DNA of 64,000 bases from Halieaceae bacterium UBA5044 (GCA_002416125.1 DIBU01000011.1:1-64000); one strand, 5' to 3'; shown: positions 39,822 through 49,098, counted from the first letter of the stretch. Numbers and translations: made by a program. Notes: a model not told the origin generated them from the sequence alone.

Positions 39822-40466
39822 TTGGCTCGCCAGGTGGCTGTGGACATAGATCTGAAAAGCGTTAACGACAGGCTGAGAGGCGCCAGTGCGCCCGCAGTGG
39901 TGGAGTGGGCGCTGGCACAGGGGCGCCCGACCATCGCGACCACCAGCATGGGGCGCAATGCCGCACTCATGCTGCATCTGGTAAGCCAGGTCGACCGCTC
40001 CGTGCCCACGGTCTGGATCGACACAGGCTACAACCTGCGCGATACCTACGTGGTCGCCGAACGTCTGATCCGCGAACTCGATCTCAATATCCACGTCTAT
40101 AGCCCGCTGATGACCTCCGAGCGGCGCAACGCCATCATGGGGGGTATTCCCACCGTGGATGAAGAAGAGCGGCATCGCGAATTCACCCGCCAGGTCAAGC
40201 TGGAGCCCTTTGCCCGGGCGCTGGACGACCTGCGGCCGGAAATCTGGCTCACCGGTATCCGCCGCGAAGAGACGGAACACCGCAAAACCCTGGATATCGT
40301 GTCCATGGACGATCGCGGCATTCTCAAGGTGGCGCCCATCTTCTACTGGTCGGAAGCGGAGGTCGAGGACTACATGCAGCGCCACCAGCTGCCGACGTGC
40401 CGCCACTACTTCGATCCGACGAAGGTGCACGATGGCCGCGAGTGCGGCCTGCACACCGCCGCCTGA
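39822..40466 (+). CDS. cysH: Phosphoadenylylsulfate (PAPS) reductase
   Basis: A 214-aa enzyme reducing activated sulfate to sulfite with thioredoxin or glutaredoxin. The PP-motif-like TTSMGRNAALM is near residue 41, TGIRREETEHR is mid-protein and the catalytic C-terminal ECGLHT is present. The paired CC...CxxC cluster of plant- and Pseudomonas-type APS reductases is missing, so PAPS is the likely substrate. The start is uncertain: TTG 39822 was taken, but GTG 39834 and 39840 are equally possible. Confidence 0.88.
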   Translation: MARQVAVDIDLKSVNDRLRGASAPAVVEWALAQGRPTIATTSMGRNAALMLHLVSQVDRSVPTVWIDTGYNLRDTYVVAERLIRELDLNIHVYSPLMTSERRNAIMGGIPTVDEEERHREFTRQVKLEPFARALDDLRPEIWLTGIRREETEHRKTLDIVSMDDRGILKVAPIFYWSEAEVEDYMQRHQLPTCRHYFDPTKVHDGRECGLHTAA

Positions 40467-40576
40467 TACGCCTTTTCCCGCTATGCCCAGCGTACGCTGC
40501 CCGGGCGGGGCGCGCGCGTGGGCTCCGCTATACTTGAGGTGAGGGTCACCGTGTGTCGTGGGCAGCGGAGGAGAGC

Positions 40577-41824
40577 ATGTACGCAGGGCGGGTGTTGCGG
40601 GCCGGCATTATCGCGTGCCTCACAGCAGGTGCACTCGGCTGCGCCTCGCAGGGTGCGCCGCCCCTCGACCTGAATACACTGCCCGCCCTCCAGGTGGCGC
40701 AAGCCGTGCCCCTGCGCGCTGTGGATGCGGTGGCGAAGCCGGATGCTGGCGACCTGCTGGCCACGACACCGGCAATGCGTGACTTTGTCGCCCGCTATGC
40801 CCCCGATGGCAGCAGCCCCCGGCATCGGCTGCTCAGCCTGCATGAAGCGGTGCGCGGGGCCGGCGGGTTATCGATCCGCTATGACCCGGCCGCCGATGGC
40901 AGCGCAGCGTGGGCATTTACCCAGGGCGACGCCAATTGCCTGTCCTTCGCCCACCTGTTCGTCGCCCTCGCCCGTGACGCCGGGCTGGAAGCCCACTACC
41001 AGTGGCTGGATGTTCGCCCGCAATGGACGCGTGTCGGTGAAAGGCTGACCATGCGTGTGCACGTCAATGTTATGGTGCGTATGCCCCAGGGCGAGCAGTT
41101 CATGGTGGATATTGATCCACTGCAGCCACGTGATGTGGCGGGGTCGCGGCTGCTGGCGGACCGCGAGGCGGCAGCGCTGCACGACAATAACCTGGCCATG
41201 GCGGCACTGGCGCAGGGCGATCTTGTTGCGGCTTTTGGGCATGCGGTCAAAGCCCTGCAGTTGAGTGCCGACCTGCCGCTGCTCTGGGTCAACCTGGGGG
41301 CGATCTACCGCCAGACCGGACAACTGGATGCGGTGGAGTGGTCGCTGCTGCAGGCGCTTCAGCGTGACAGCAGCGAACGCTCGGCGATGAATAACCTGGC
41401 TCTGCTGTACGACAAGGCCGGGCGCACTGCCGAACGCGATGAGTTGCTGGGTCGTATCCAGCGCCATCGGGAGCGCAACCCGTATTTTCACGCCTGGCGG
41501 GGTGACCTGGCGGGAGAGCGCGGTGACTGGGAGGAAGCGCTGACGCACTACCGCGAGGCCCTGCGGCTGCAGCCGCAGGACAGCGCGCTGCTCGCGGCAA
41601 CCGGCATCATCCATTTCAGGCTGCAGCAGTACGCTGCAGCGGAGCGCCTGTTGCAGCAGGCCATTGAGGGCGCCAGCCTGCTCAGTGAGCGCAGCGAGTA
41701 TGCCGCACAACTGGAGCGGGTTCGTCAGGCCGGGCTGCACTCAGCCGGGCTGCGTTCAGCTGGGCTGCATTCAGCCGGGCTGCGTCAGCCAGCTGGGGAG
41801 GCGCCGGGCTCAACCCGGATATAG
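40577..41824 (+). CDS. Transglutaminase-like/TPR lipoprotein
   Basis: A 415-aa lipoprotein (lipobox ALGC, Cys22). Residues about 65-190 are a transglutaminase-like core: GDANCLSFAHLFVALARDAG gives the Cys, HVNV the His and VDIDP a likely Asp. TPR units follow (PLLWVNLGAIYRQTGQLDAV and ALTHYREALRLQPQDSALLA). The C-terminus has a 5-residue repeat (AGLHS, AGLRS) encoded by a 15-bp tandem repeat. GGAGGAG precedes the start. It overlaps the convergent PPOX gene by 40 bp. Confidence 0.8.
   Translation: MYAGRVLRAGIIACLTAGALGCASQGAPPLDLNTLPALQVAQAVPLRAVDAVAKPDAGDLLATTPAMRDFVARYAPDGSSPRHRLLSLHEAVRGAGGLSIRYDPAADGSAAWAFTQGDANCLSFAHLFVALARDAGLEAHYQWLDVRPQWTRVGERLTMRVHVNVMVRMPQGEQFMVDIDPLQPRDVAGSRLLADREAAALHDNNLAMAALAQGDLVAAFGHAVKALQLSADLPLLWVNLGAIYRQTGQLDAVEWSLLQALQRDSSERSAMNNLALLYDKAGRTAERDELLGRIQRHRERNPYFHAWRGDLAGERGDWEEALTHYREALRLQPQDSALLAATGIIHFRLQQYAAAERLLQQAIEGASLLSERSEYAAQLERVRQAGLHSAGLRSAGLHSAGLRQPAGEAPGSTRI
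41729..41787 (+). repeat. 15-bp tandem repeat inside coding sequence
   Basis: Four successive units of about GCCGGGCTGC[A/G][C/T]TCA (41729, 41744, 41759, and a shortened one from 41774) encode A-G-L-[HR]-S repeats at the end of the transglutaminase-like lipoprotein. Short in-frame tandem repeats like this can vary in copy number between strains. Confidence 0.85.
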
Positions 41825-42186
41825 GCCCGCTTGTGCATCTTGCCGCCGAGGCGCGACAAAGCGTCCAGGGCGCGCATCTGCCAGCCATATTTGCGCCGCA
41901 GGGCCGCTAGCGCGCGGTCGATTTCCGCCGGCGAGTCAACGAGAAAGGCGCTCACGTCGTGCCAGTCGCCGGTGAGTCGCCCACTTACGGTGCAGGGCGC
42001 GATACGCGCGGTGCTGAAATTGCGGAGGCGCTTGACCTTGCCGGCATCACCTGCAGAAAACAGGTAGTACACATCGCGGTCCGGGGCAAACCACACCGGG
42101 GTCGGTACGAACTCGCCACTGCGCTTGCGCGTGGCGAAGCTCAGGTAGGCGCAGTGCTCAAAGGGGTTGGCGTGGGGTTTTTTCAT
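41785..42186 (-). CDS. PPOX-class F420-type enzyme family protein (Rv2061-like)
   Basis: A 133-aa split-barrel protein. Family features are VPTPVWFAPDRDVYYL, GDAGKVKRLRNFSTARIAPC and the closing DALSRLGGKMHKRAYI. Members use F420, FMN or haem; which one here cannot be told, and F420 biosynthesis is unusual in gammaproteobacteria. The ATG at 42186 leads straight into the family N-terminus. Its 3' end overlaps the preceding lipoprotein gene on the other strand by 40 bp. Confidence 0.75.
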   Translation of the reverse strand: MKKPHANPFEHCAYLSFATRKRSGEFVPTPVWFAPDRDVYYLFSAGDAGKVKRLRNFSTARIAPCTVSGRLTGDWHDVSAFLVDSPAEIDRALAALRRKYGWQMRALDALSRLGGKMHKRAYIRVEPGASPAG

Positions 42187-42284
42187 GGGGTTTTCCGCGC
42201 AAATGTTGACGGTTCGGGCTTACCGGGCGCAGGATAGCCCGGCACAATAGGTCACCATAACAGAACAGCCAAGGGAAACAGTAG

Positions 42285-43238
42285 ATGCGCACATTCGGAT
42301 TTGAATCCACAACAGAGGACGTGATAGCGGGGCAGGACCTGACTGGCAGGGTGGCCCTGGTGACGGGCGCCTCCGCCGGGCTGGGGGTGGAAACGGCGCG
42401 CACATTGGCTGGCGCAGGTGCCACGGTGTGCCTGTTGGCTCGCGACCGGGACAGGCTCGATGCGGCACTGGCAACCCTGCGGGGAGAGAATCTGCCGGGT
42501 CGACTGGAGTCGGCACTGCTCGACCTTGCAGATCTGGACCAGGTCCGGGCGGCGGGGGAGGGCTTGCTGAAAAGCTTCCCGAAGATCGATATTCTGGTTA
42601 ATAACGCCGGGGTCATGGCCTGCCCCTTCGGCCACACGGCGCAGGGGTTCGAGATGCAGCTGGGCACCAATCATATTGGCCATTTTCTGCTCACGGGGCT
42701 GCTGCTGCCGGCGCTCAAGGCTGCCGGGACGGCGCAGCACGCGGCGCGGGTGGTCAACTTGAGTTCCGCGGGCCATCGTTTTTCGGCGATGGATTTCGAT
42801 GATCCGAATTATGAGCGCCGCCCCTACGACAAATGGCAGTCCTATGGGCAGTCGAAGACCGCCAACGTGCTGTTTTCCGTAGCGCTGGATGCGCGGCTTG
42901 CAGACAGCCACGTGCGCGCGTTTGCGGTACACCCCGGAGCGATCAGCACGGAGCTTGGCCGGCACCTGAATCCGGATGACATGGCACAGATCGCCGCCTC
43001 CTTCCCCGGTGGCAAAATGGCCTTCAAGTCGGTGCCGCAGGGCGCGGCGACGTCGGTCTGGGCGGCAACCGCGCCGGAACTGGAAGGAAAAGGCGGCCTC
43101 TACCTGGAAGACTGCCAGATTGCGCAGGCGGGTGGTGAGGACAGTATGGCCGGGGTGCAACCCTGGGCGACAGACCGGGAGGCTGCCGAGCGTCTCTGGC
43201 AGTTGTCACAACAGTGGGTGGAGCAGGAGTTTGCGTGA
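42285..43238 (+). CDS. SDR-family oxidoreductase (retinol-dehydrogenase-like)
   Basis: A 317-aa classical/extended short-chain dehydrogenase. The cofactor site TGASAGLG is near residue 28, NNAG at about 108 and the catalytic YGQSK at about 186, preceded by the Ser in NLSSAG. The N-terminal extension and length resemble WW-oxidoreductase/retinol dehydrogenase-like SDRs. Substrate unknown. Its stop overlaps the SYLF gene start in TGATG, so they are translationally coupled. Confidence 0.9.
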   Translation: MRTFGFESTTEDVIAGQDLTGRVALVTGASAGLGVETARTLAGAGATVCLLARDRDRLDAALATLRGENLPGRLESALLDLADLDQVRAAGEGLLKSFPKIDILVNNAGVMACPFGHTAQGFEMQLGTNHIGHFLLTGLLLPALKAAGTAQHAARVVNLSSAGHRFSAMDFDDPNYERRPYDKWQSYGQSKTANVLFSVALDARLADSHVRAFAVHPGAISTELGRHLNPDDMAQIAASFPGGKMAFKSVPQGAATSVWAATAPELEGKGGLYLEDCQIAQAGGEDSMAGVQPWATDREAAERLWQLSQQWVEQEFA

Positions 43239-43795
43239 TGATGCAGTTGAAGCGATGGAAGAGGCTCTGTGCGGCGTTCATGGTGACGCTGTGCTTCGGC
43301 CTGGCCGCAGCAGCCGCCAGTGCGGATAGCCGAGAGGATATCGAGGCCAAATCCGACAGGGCGCTGGATGAGCTGCGACGCTACTCGCCGGGGGTCAACT
43401 CGCTGCTGAGCAAAGCCAGGGGTGTGCTGGTGTTTCCTGACATCGTCAACATGGGCTTCGGCGTAGGCGGGCAGTATGGCGAGGGTGCGTTACTGGTCGA
43501 TGGCGATCCGGTCGCCTATTACGCCTCCTCGGCCGGCCCCGCTGAGCTGCCACCGGGCGCCACGCGGGCGGCCAAGGTCATCCTGTTCATGACCACGGAC
43601 GCACTGGTGTCATTCCGCAATACGGTGGGCTGGCAGGTAGGCCTGCACGGCGAGGTCGACCTGGTGCAGACCGCCGGCGGTAACGTCCGCCTGGCGCGGG
43701 CCGAGCACCCCGTGCTGGCCCTGAGTTTTTCCGACAAGGGCATCATTGAGGGTGCCGACCTGAACGGCAGCACCATCAACCGCATCGCGCGCTGA
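43238..43795 (+). CDS. Ysc84/SYLF lipid-binding domain protein
   Basis: An exported 185-aa protein with a signal peptide (CAAFMVTLCFGLAAAAASAD). SYLF features include LLSKARGVLVFPDIVNMGFGVGG in pieces, the Gly-rich GGQYGEGALLV and IIEGADLNGSTI at the end. SYLF domains bind phosphoinositides in eukaryotes; bacterial ones are mostly untested envelope proteins. The ATG at 43238 (or 43241) follows a GGAG. Overlaps the SDR stop by one base. Confidence 0.88.
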   Translation: MMQLKRWKRLCAAFMVTLCFGLAAAAASADSREDIEAKSDRALDELRRYSPGVNSLLSKARGVLVFPDIVNMGFGVGGQYGEGALLVDGDPVAYYASSAGPAELPPGATRAAKVILFMTTDALVSFRNTVGWQVGLHGEVDLVQTAGGNVRLARAEHPVLALSFSDKGIIEGADLNGSTINRIAR

Positions 43796-43873
43796 ACGGT
43801 GCTGCTGTGGCGGCCGCGCCGGGCATTGGGTATGCTGCGCGGCTTTCCACCCTGGCACACACGGAGCCCCTTC

Positions 43874-45271
43874 ATGTCTGACCACAGTCCGGTTGTTGCT
43901 GTCCTCAATGGTGAGCTGCCCGTTGGCAGCGAGGTGACCGTCAAGGGCTGGCTGCGCAGCAAACGCGATTCCAAGGCCGGTATTTCGTTCCTGTCCATTC
44001 ACGATGGCACCAGCTTCCACCCGGTGCAGGCCGTAGTGCCCGCGAGCCTGGACAATTACGAGCGTGAGATCATCAAGCTGTCCACTGGTTGCGCAGTCGC
44101 GGTCCGTGGCGAGCTGGTGCCCTCGCAGGGGCAGGGGCAGGCGGTGGAGATCCAGGCCAGCGCAGTGCAGGTGCTCGGCTGGGTGGACGACGCTGAAACC
44201 TACCCGATTGCCAAGAAACGCCATACCTTCGAGTATTTGCGCACCCAGGCGCACCTGCGTCCTCGCACCAACACCTTCGGCGCCATTACCCGTGTGCGCC
44301 ACACACTGGCCAATGCGATACACAGCTACTTCCACGACCAGGGGTTCTACTGGGTCAATACACCCATCATCACCGGCAGTGACTGTGAAGGTGCCGGCGA
44401 GCTGTTTCGTGTGAGCACGCTGGATTTCGCCAATTTGCCACGCAACCCCGACGGCTCGGTGGACCATCGCGCAGACTTCTTCGCCGGCGACGCATTTCTC
44501 ACGGTGTCCGGGCAGCTGGAGGTGGAGTCGTACTGTCTCGCGATGAGCAAGGTCTACACCTTCGGTCCCACCTTCCGCGCTGAGAATTCCAATACCAGCC
44601 GGCACCTGGCGGAGTTCTGGATGGTGGAGCCCGAAGTGGCCTTTGCCGATCTGCAGGACAACGCAGATCTGGCGGAAGCGCTGCTCAAGCATGTGTTCAG
44701 CCGCGTATTGAACGACTGCGAAGACGACATGGCCTTCTTCCAGCAGCGTATCGACAACACGGTCATGGAACGCCTGCGTACGGTGATTGACAGCCCCTTC
44801 GAGCGTATCGATTACACCGAGGCGGTAAATATCCTGCAAAACTGCGGCAAGACCTTCGAGTTTCCGGTGACCTGGGGGACGGATCTCGCCTCAGAACACG
44901 AGCGCTATTTGGCGGAGACCCACGTCGGGCGGCCAGTGGTGGTGATGAATTACCCGAAGGCCATCAAAGCCTTCTATATGCGCCTGAACGACGACGGTGA
45001 AACCGTAGCGGCCATGGACGTGCTGGCCCCTGGCATCGGTGAGATCATCGGTGGCAGCCAGCGCGAAGAACGGCTCGACGTGCTCGACGCGCGCATGGAC
45101 GCCCAGGTGCGGGAAGAGCTGTGGTGGTATCGCGACCTGCGCCGCTATGGCAGTGTGCCGCACGCCGGTTTTGGCCTGGGCTTCGAGCGCCTGCTCAACT
45201 ATGTGACGGGTATGGAAAACGTGCGCGATGCGATCCCCTTCCCGCGCACCCCCGGCAACGCTAGTTTTTAG
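43874..45271 (+). CDS. asnS: Asparaginyl-tRNA synthetase
   Basis: Class II synthetase of 465 aa. An N-terminal OB-fold anticodon domain (VTVKGWLRSKRDSKAG) precedes the catalytic core with motif 2-like FRAENSNTSRHLAEFWMVE and motif 3 GFGLGFERLLNYVTG. A direct AsnRS implies that Asn-tRNA is charged directly here. The ATG at 43874 was preferred over the long upstream extension. Its stop begins a short GC-rich tandem repeat. Confidence 0.97.
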   Translation: MSDHSPVVAVLNGELPVGSEVTVKGWLRSKRDSKAGISFLSIHDGTSFHPVQAVVPASLDNYEREIIKLSTGCAVAVRGELVPSQGQGQAVEIQASAVQVLGWVDDAETYPIAKKRHTFEYLRTQAHLRPRTNTFGAITRVRHTLANAIHSYFHDQGFYWVNTPIITGSDCEGAGELFRVSTLDFANLPRNPDGSVDHRADFFAGDAFLTVSGQLEVESYCLAMSKVYTFGPTFRAENSNTSRHLAEFWMVEPEVAFADLQDNADLAEALLKHVFSRVLNDCEDDMAFFQQRIDNTVMERLRTVIDSPFERIDYTEAVNILQNCGKTFEFPVTWGTDLASEHERYLAETHVGRPVVVMNYPKAIKAFYMRLNDDGETVAAMDVLAPGIGEIIGGSQREERLDVLDARMDAQVREELWWYRDLRRYGSVPHAGFGLGFERLLNYVTGMENVRDAIPFPRTPGNASF

Positions 45272-45313
45272 GCGCCCGGCTAGGGGCGCCCGGTTAGGGG
45301 CGCCCGGCCAGGG
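45269..45313. repeat. Short GC-rich tandem repeat in convergent gap
   Basis: Starting at the asnS stop codon, TAGGCGCCCGGC is followed by two copies of TAGGGGCGCCCGG(T/C) (45281-45294 and 45295-45308) and a decayed one. GGCGCC cores are self-complementary. The array fills the 48-bp gap between asnS and the RNase II gene and could help end both convergent transcripts. Confidence 0.7.
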
Positions 45314-45319
45314 ACGCAA

Positions 45320-47311
45320 TCAGCTGGCTGGTGAGCTGGTCGCGGGTTCCTTCGGCGGCTTCAGGCCACTGCCCGGGCGCACCGCAAACAGCGTCTGGTA
45401 GCCGTTCTCGACGTCGCAGCCCAGGTAATCCACCTCAATAGTCTGTTCGAGGTGGAAGCGCCGTGTGGTGCTGGTCAGGCTCGCTGTCCACTTGTCGTAG
45501 CTGAATTTCTCGGGATCCTTGCGCAGGTCGATAAAGCCCTCCAGGCCGCAGTCCAGCAGGCGCACGCTCATGCCGGAGCTGTTGATGTGCACAATGCGTC
45601 CACTGAAGCCGTCGGTTCTTTCACCGGCGATGCGTGCCAGGTATCTGCTGGCCAGCCACCGTTCGGCCTCCTGCGTCGCGGCGCGCACGTTACCCAGGCG
45701 CTCCTTCAGCGCGGTTAATTCGGCAGCACTGACCAGCTGTGCCGGCTCACCACGCAGCACCGCCTTGATCTGCAGGTGTACAAGGTAATCAACGTACTTG
45801 CGCAGGGGCGAGGTGCAGTTGGTGTAGCACTCCAGGGCCATGCCCATGTGCAGCCCGGCGCGGGTCGACAGCTCTGCACGGGTCAGCAGGCGGTTGATCA
45901 TGGCCCGCAGTGGTAGCTGGTTCTCGCTGGCGGCGAGGCGCCGCATGATGTCGCGGTATCCCTCGCGCGAGGTCGGGTCCAACCCGGCGACTTCCGGTGC
46001 ATGCAGGGCAAGGAATTTACGGCATTCCTCGAGTCGGTCGCTGCGAAAGCCCGGGTGGGTGACAAACGGGCCACTGCCATCATGCTCGGCAAGAAAGCGG
46101 GCGGCACAGCGGTTGGCGGCGATCATGCACTCTTCAACCAGCTTCTGCGACAGCAGCTTCTCGTGGGGCTCTATCGTCTCAATCTGCTTCTGGTCGTTGA
46201 GGATCCAGCGATACTCGCGGCGATCTTCCATCACCAGTTCTTCTGCCTCACGCTGGGCGCGCAGCGCGCGGTACACCTGATAGAGCGCCTCCAGCGGTGT
46301 GGCGTGGCTCATGAGGTCGTCGCCGTGACCGTTGAGGTAGCGATCCACGGCGAAGTAGGACAGCTTGGCCCGGGAGCGCACCGTGGCCTCAATAAACTCG
46401 AAGGCACCCACGCGGCCGCTGTCACTGACGGATATCCTGCAGACCAGGGCCGCGCGATCATTCCCCTCGGACAGCGCGCAGGTGTCCTGGGCCATCTGCT
46501 CGGGCAGCATGGGCAGTACATCGCCGTGGAAATACACGGTGGTGCCGCGTGCCGCAATGTCCTGACGCAGGCTGGAGTCGGCGGGCACCCAGGCACTGGG
46601 GTCGGCGATCGCTACATACAGCGTCCAGCCGTCGCTGCTGATGTCGGCGTACAACGCGTCGTCGATATCCTGCGTCTTGGCTGCATCAATCGAGACAAAT
46701 TCCAGGTCGGTGAGGTCCCTGCGCCGCTCGTCGTCCAGTGGCCGCACGTCAGCAATACGCTTTTCCATGTCGCGCAGCGCCGGTGGACTCCAGCCGGCGG
46801 CAAGCCGGTACTTGGCAATACTGTAGAGGTTCTCGATGCCCGGGGTGCTGTCGTTACCCAGCACCTGCAACACCTTGGCCTGCGGCTTGCCGTCCCGGAT
46901 GGGGTGGCGGAGGATCGCGCAGCGCAGATAGTCGCCCTCACGCACACCGTTGCGGGCGTGTGGCGGTATGAACAGCCAGCGCTTAAGCTGGGGCAGGTCC
47001 GGCTGCACGAACAGCGCCTTGCCCTTGCGCACACAGCGGCCGCTGAAGTCGCCCAGCGGGCTGTCGATCAGCTTTTCGATATCGGCGATCAGCTTGTTGT
47101 CGCCCGAGGGGCGCACGCAGACGCGAACACGATCGTCCGGGAATGCCTTCAGCATCTCATCCGGCGGCACGAAAATCTCCCGGCCGTCCGCGAGCACGGC
47201 AAAGCCGTAGCGGGACTGGGTGCCCTTTATCACCGCGTCGGCGCGCTCTTTCTCGGCCTCCATCTGGGATTTGAGGCCCTTGAGCTGGGCGAGAGAGTCC
47301 GGGTTGAGCAT
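45320..47311 (-). CDS. rnb: RNase II/VacB-family exoribonuclease
   Basis: A 663-aa 3'-5' exoribonuclease. Order: N-terminal coiled segment (LKGLKSQMEAEKERAD), OB/cold-shock region (RYGFAVLADGREIFVPP), RNB catalytic domain with the metal aspartates in VSIDAAKTQDIDDALYAD and a C-terminal S1 domain (GFSGRIVHINSSGMSVRL). Length is close to E. coli RNase II (644 aa), shorter than RNase R. It is divergent from phoH. Confidence 0.92.
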   Translation of the reverse strand: MLNPDSLAQLKGLKSQMEAEKERADAVIKGTQSRYGFAVLADGREIFVPPDEMLKAFPDDRVRVCVRPSGDNKLIADIEKLIDSPLGDFSGRCVRKGKALFVQPDLPQLKRWLFIPPHARNGVREGDYLRCAILRHPIRDGKPQAKVLQVLGNDSTPGIENLYSIAKYRLAAGWSPPALRDMEKRIADVRPLDDERRRDLTDLEFVSIDAAKTQDIDDALYADISSDGWTLYVAIADPSAWVPADSSLRQDIAARGTTVYFHGDVLPMLPEQMAQDTCALSEGNDRAALVCRISVSDSGRVGAFEFIEATVRSRAKLSYFAVDRYLNGHGDDLMSHATPLEALYQVYRALRAQREAEELVMEDRREYRWILNDQKQIETIEPHEKLLSQKLVEECMIAANRCAARFLAEHDGSGPFVTHPGFRSDRLEECRKFLALHAPEVAGLDPTSREGYRDIMRRLAASENQLPLRAMINRLLTRAELSTRAGLHMGMALECYTNCTSPLRKYVDYLVHLQIKAVLRGEPAQLVSAAELTALKERLGNVRAATQEAERWLASRYLARIAGERTDGFSGRIVHINSSGMSVRLLDCGLEGFIDLRKDPEKFSYDKWTASLTSTTRRFHLEQTIEVDYLGCDVENGYQTLFAVRPGSGLKPPKEPATSSPAS

Positions 47312-47395
47312 CGCGGCAATCGAGTCTTTGGCTGGTGGCTGAACAAGCTGGCTATCCTAGCCGAAAACGGCGGTGCTGTCAGGATTCCCCGGACG

Positions 47396-47424
47396 TTGAC
47401 ATTGTGGGGCGCAGGGTTTGTAAT
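47396..47424 (+). promoter_or_regulatory. Sigma70 promoter for phoH
   Basis: A consensus -35 TTGACA (47396-47401) and -10 TGTAAT (47419-47424) are separated by exactly 17 bp, the best promoter match noticed in the window. Transcription toward phoH would leave a leader of about 145 nt before the start at 47577. Confidence 0.6.
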
Positions 47425-47576
47425 CGAGGCACGCTTTGGTTTCGCTGTTACCAGGAAGCGCATTTGAGACAACCCGGTTGTTTTCGCTTATCCCCACCCC
47501 GGCCCCGGACGCCGGCAGTACGCCCCGCACACCACTCGCCCCCCAGCACTGAATGCCCACCCATGAGGATGTCACT

Positions 47577-49013
47577 ATGGACTCAGGCTCACCCCTGCGC
47601 GTCGAAAAAACCCCGCTCAAGGCCGTTGTCAAGAAAACCTACGTGTTGGACACCAACGTCCTGCTGCACGATCCCACGGCGGTAACCGCCTTCAACGAGC
47701 ACCACGTGGTCATTCCCATGACGGTGCTGGAGGAGCTTGATCACATCAAGGACCGCCATGAGAAAACGGTGAGCCGCGAGGCGCGTATTGCGATCCAGAT
47801 GATCGACAAGGTCGTTGATACTGCGTCGCCTCAGGCCATACAGGCAGGGGTGCCGATCCCCGGCAGCAACATGGACGGGGTGCCGGGCACTCTGGCCATC
47901 TACCCGGACCAGCTGCTCAGTGATGCCAGCGATGTGCCCTACCTCGACGTGACCCAGGATCAGGCCAACGATAACCGCATTATCAACGTGGCCCTGCGGC
48001 TGCAGGCGGAAAACCCGGCGGCTTTCGTTTGCCTGGTCACCAAGGACATCAATATGCGCATCAAGGCCAAGGGGTCCGGCCTGGTGCATGTGGAGGACTA
48101 TCGCCGCGACCGGGTGCTGGATGATATCGACCTGCTGGCGCGCGGCTATGAACACATCCAGGGTGATTTCTGGTCGGATATCTCCGAGGTGGATACCCTG
48201 CGCGAAGGCGATTGCACCCTGCACCGCATTCCGCGCCGGTCCCTGCCCGATGTCTACCCGAACATGTTCCTCTATGACGACCAGGCGTTCATCGCGTTCG
48301 TCAAGCGTATCGACAGTGAGTACGTGTATCTGCACTGCGACAGCCGCGACAAGTTGATGCACCGTCGCTTCTGGGGGTTGGCGCCGCGGAATCTCGAGCA
48401 GGCCATGGCGATGTCGTTACTGGAGAACGACAACGTCGACATGACGGTGATGACTGGCCCGGCCGGCTCGGGCAAGACGCTGCTGGCACTGGCCTATGGT
48501 CTGCACGCGATCCTCGAGCAAAAGCGGTTCAGCAAGCTTATCGTGGCGCGCTCAACGCCACCCATCGCCGAGGATATCGGTTTCCTGCCGGGTACTGAGG
48601 AGGAGAAGATGGCGCCCTGGCTGGCGGCCTTCGATGACAATCTGGAGATCCTGCACGGTACCGACGAATCCTGCCACGGGAGCATCGCCTATGTGAAAGA
48701 GCGCGCCAATATCCAGTTCAAATCGTTGAATTTCATGCGTGGCCGCTCCTTCAACAACGCCTACATCATCATCGACGAAGCCCAGGGGCTCAGCCAGTTC
48801 CAGTTGAAGTCGGTAATCAGCCGGGTGGGGGCAGACTCCAAGATTGTGGTGCTGGGGAACCTGGCGCAGATCGACAACAAATACATATCGCCGTTGACCT
48901 CCGGGCTGACCTACCTGGTGGAGAAAACCAAGGCATACCCCCACGCGGGCATCATGCACGTGAACGGCATTGTGCGTTCCCGTCTGGCAGCGTTCGCCGA
49001 GGAGCAGCTGTAG
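47577..49013 (+). CDS. PIN domain - PhoH ATPase fusion protein
   Basis: A 478-aa protein (PhoH2/YlaK type). The N-terminal PIN RNase domain has YVLDTNVLLHDP near residue 22, and the C-terminal PhoH ATPase has Walker A GPAGSGKTLLALA near residue 297 and Walker B-like YIIIDEAQGLS. Such fusions unwind and cut RNA in a sequence-dependent way. The ATG at 47577 has GAGGAT 9 nt upstream. Confidence 0.93.
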   Translation: MDSGSPLRVEKTPLKAVVKKTYVLDTNVLLHDPTAVTAFNEHHVVIPMTVLEELDHIKDRHEKTVSREARIAIQMIDKVVDTASPQAIQAGVPIPGSNMDGVPGTLAIYPDQLLSDASDVPYLDVTQDQANDNRIINVALRLQAENPAAFVCLVTKDINMRIKAKGSGLVHVEDYRRDRVLDDIDLLARGYEHIQGDFWSDISEVDTLREGDCTLHRIPRRSLPDVYPNMFLYDDQAFIAFVKRIDSEYVYLHCDSRDKLMHRRFWGLAPRNLEQAMAMSLLENDNVDMTVMTGPAGSGKTLLALAYGLHAILEQKRFSKLIVARSTPPIAEDIGFLPGTEEEKMAPWLAAFDDNLEILHGTDESCHGSIAYVKERANIQFKSLNFMRGRSFNNAYIIIDEAQGLSQFQLKSVISRVGADSKIVVLGNLAQIDNKYISPLTSGLTYLVEKTKAYPHAGIMHVNGIVRSRLAAFAEEQL

Positions 49014-49040
49014 CGCTGCCCTTCGGGTGCTTTTCTGCTA

Positions 49041-49078
49041 AGGTACGGGGCGCTGCTCGCACGCAGCGCCCCGTACCT
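49041..49078. terminator. Long perfect stem-loop between phoH and psd
   Basis: AGGTACGGGGCGCTGC and GCAGCGCCCCGTACCT form a perfect 16-bp stem with a 6-nt loop. There is no T-run after it in either direction, so it is not a standard rho-independent terminator, although it could act as one or stabilise RNA ends. It ends 20 bp before the psd start, so it would lie in the psd leader if transcription enters from phoH. Confidence 0.55.
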
Positions 49079-49098
49079 GATCCCGGAATTCATAGCCT

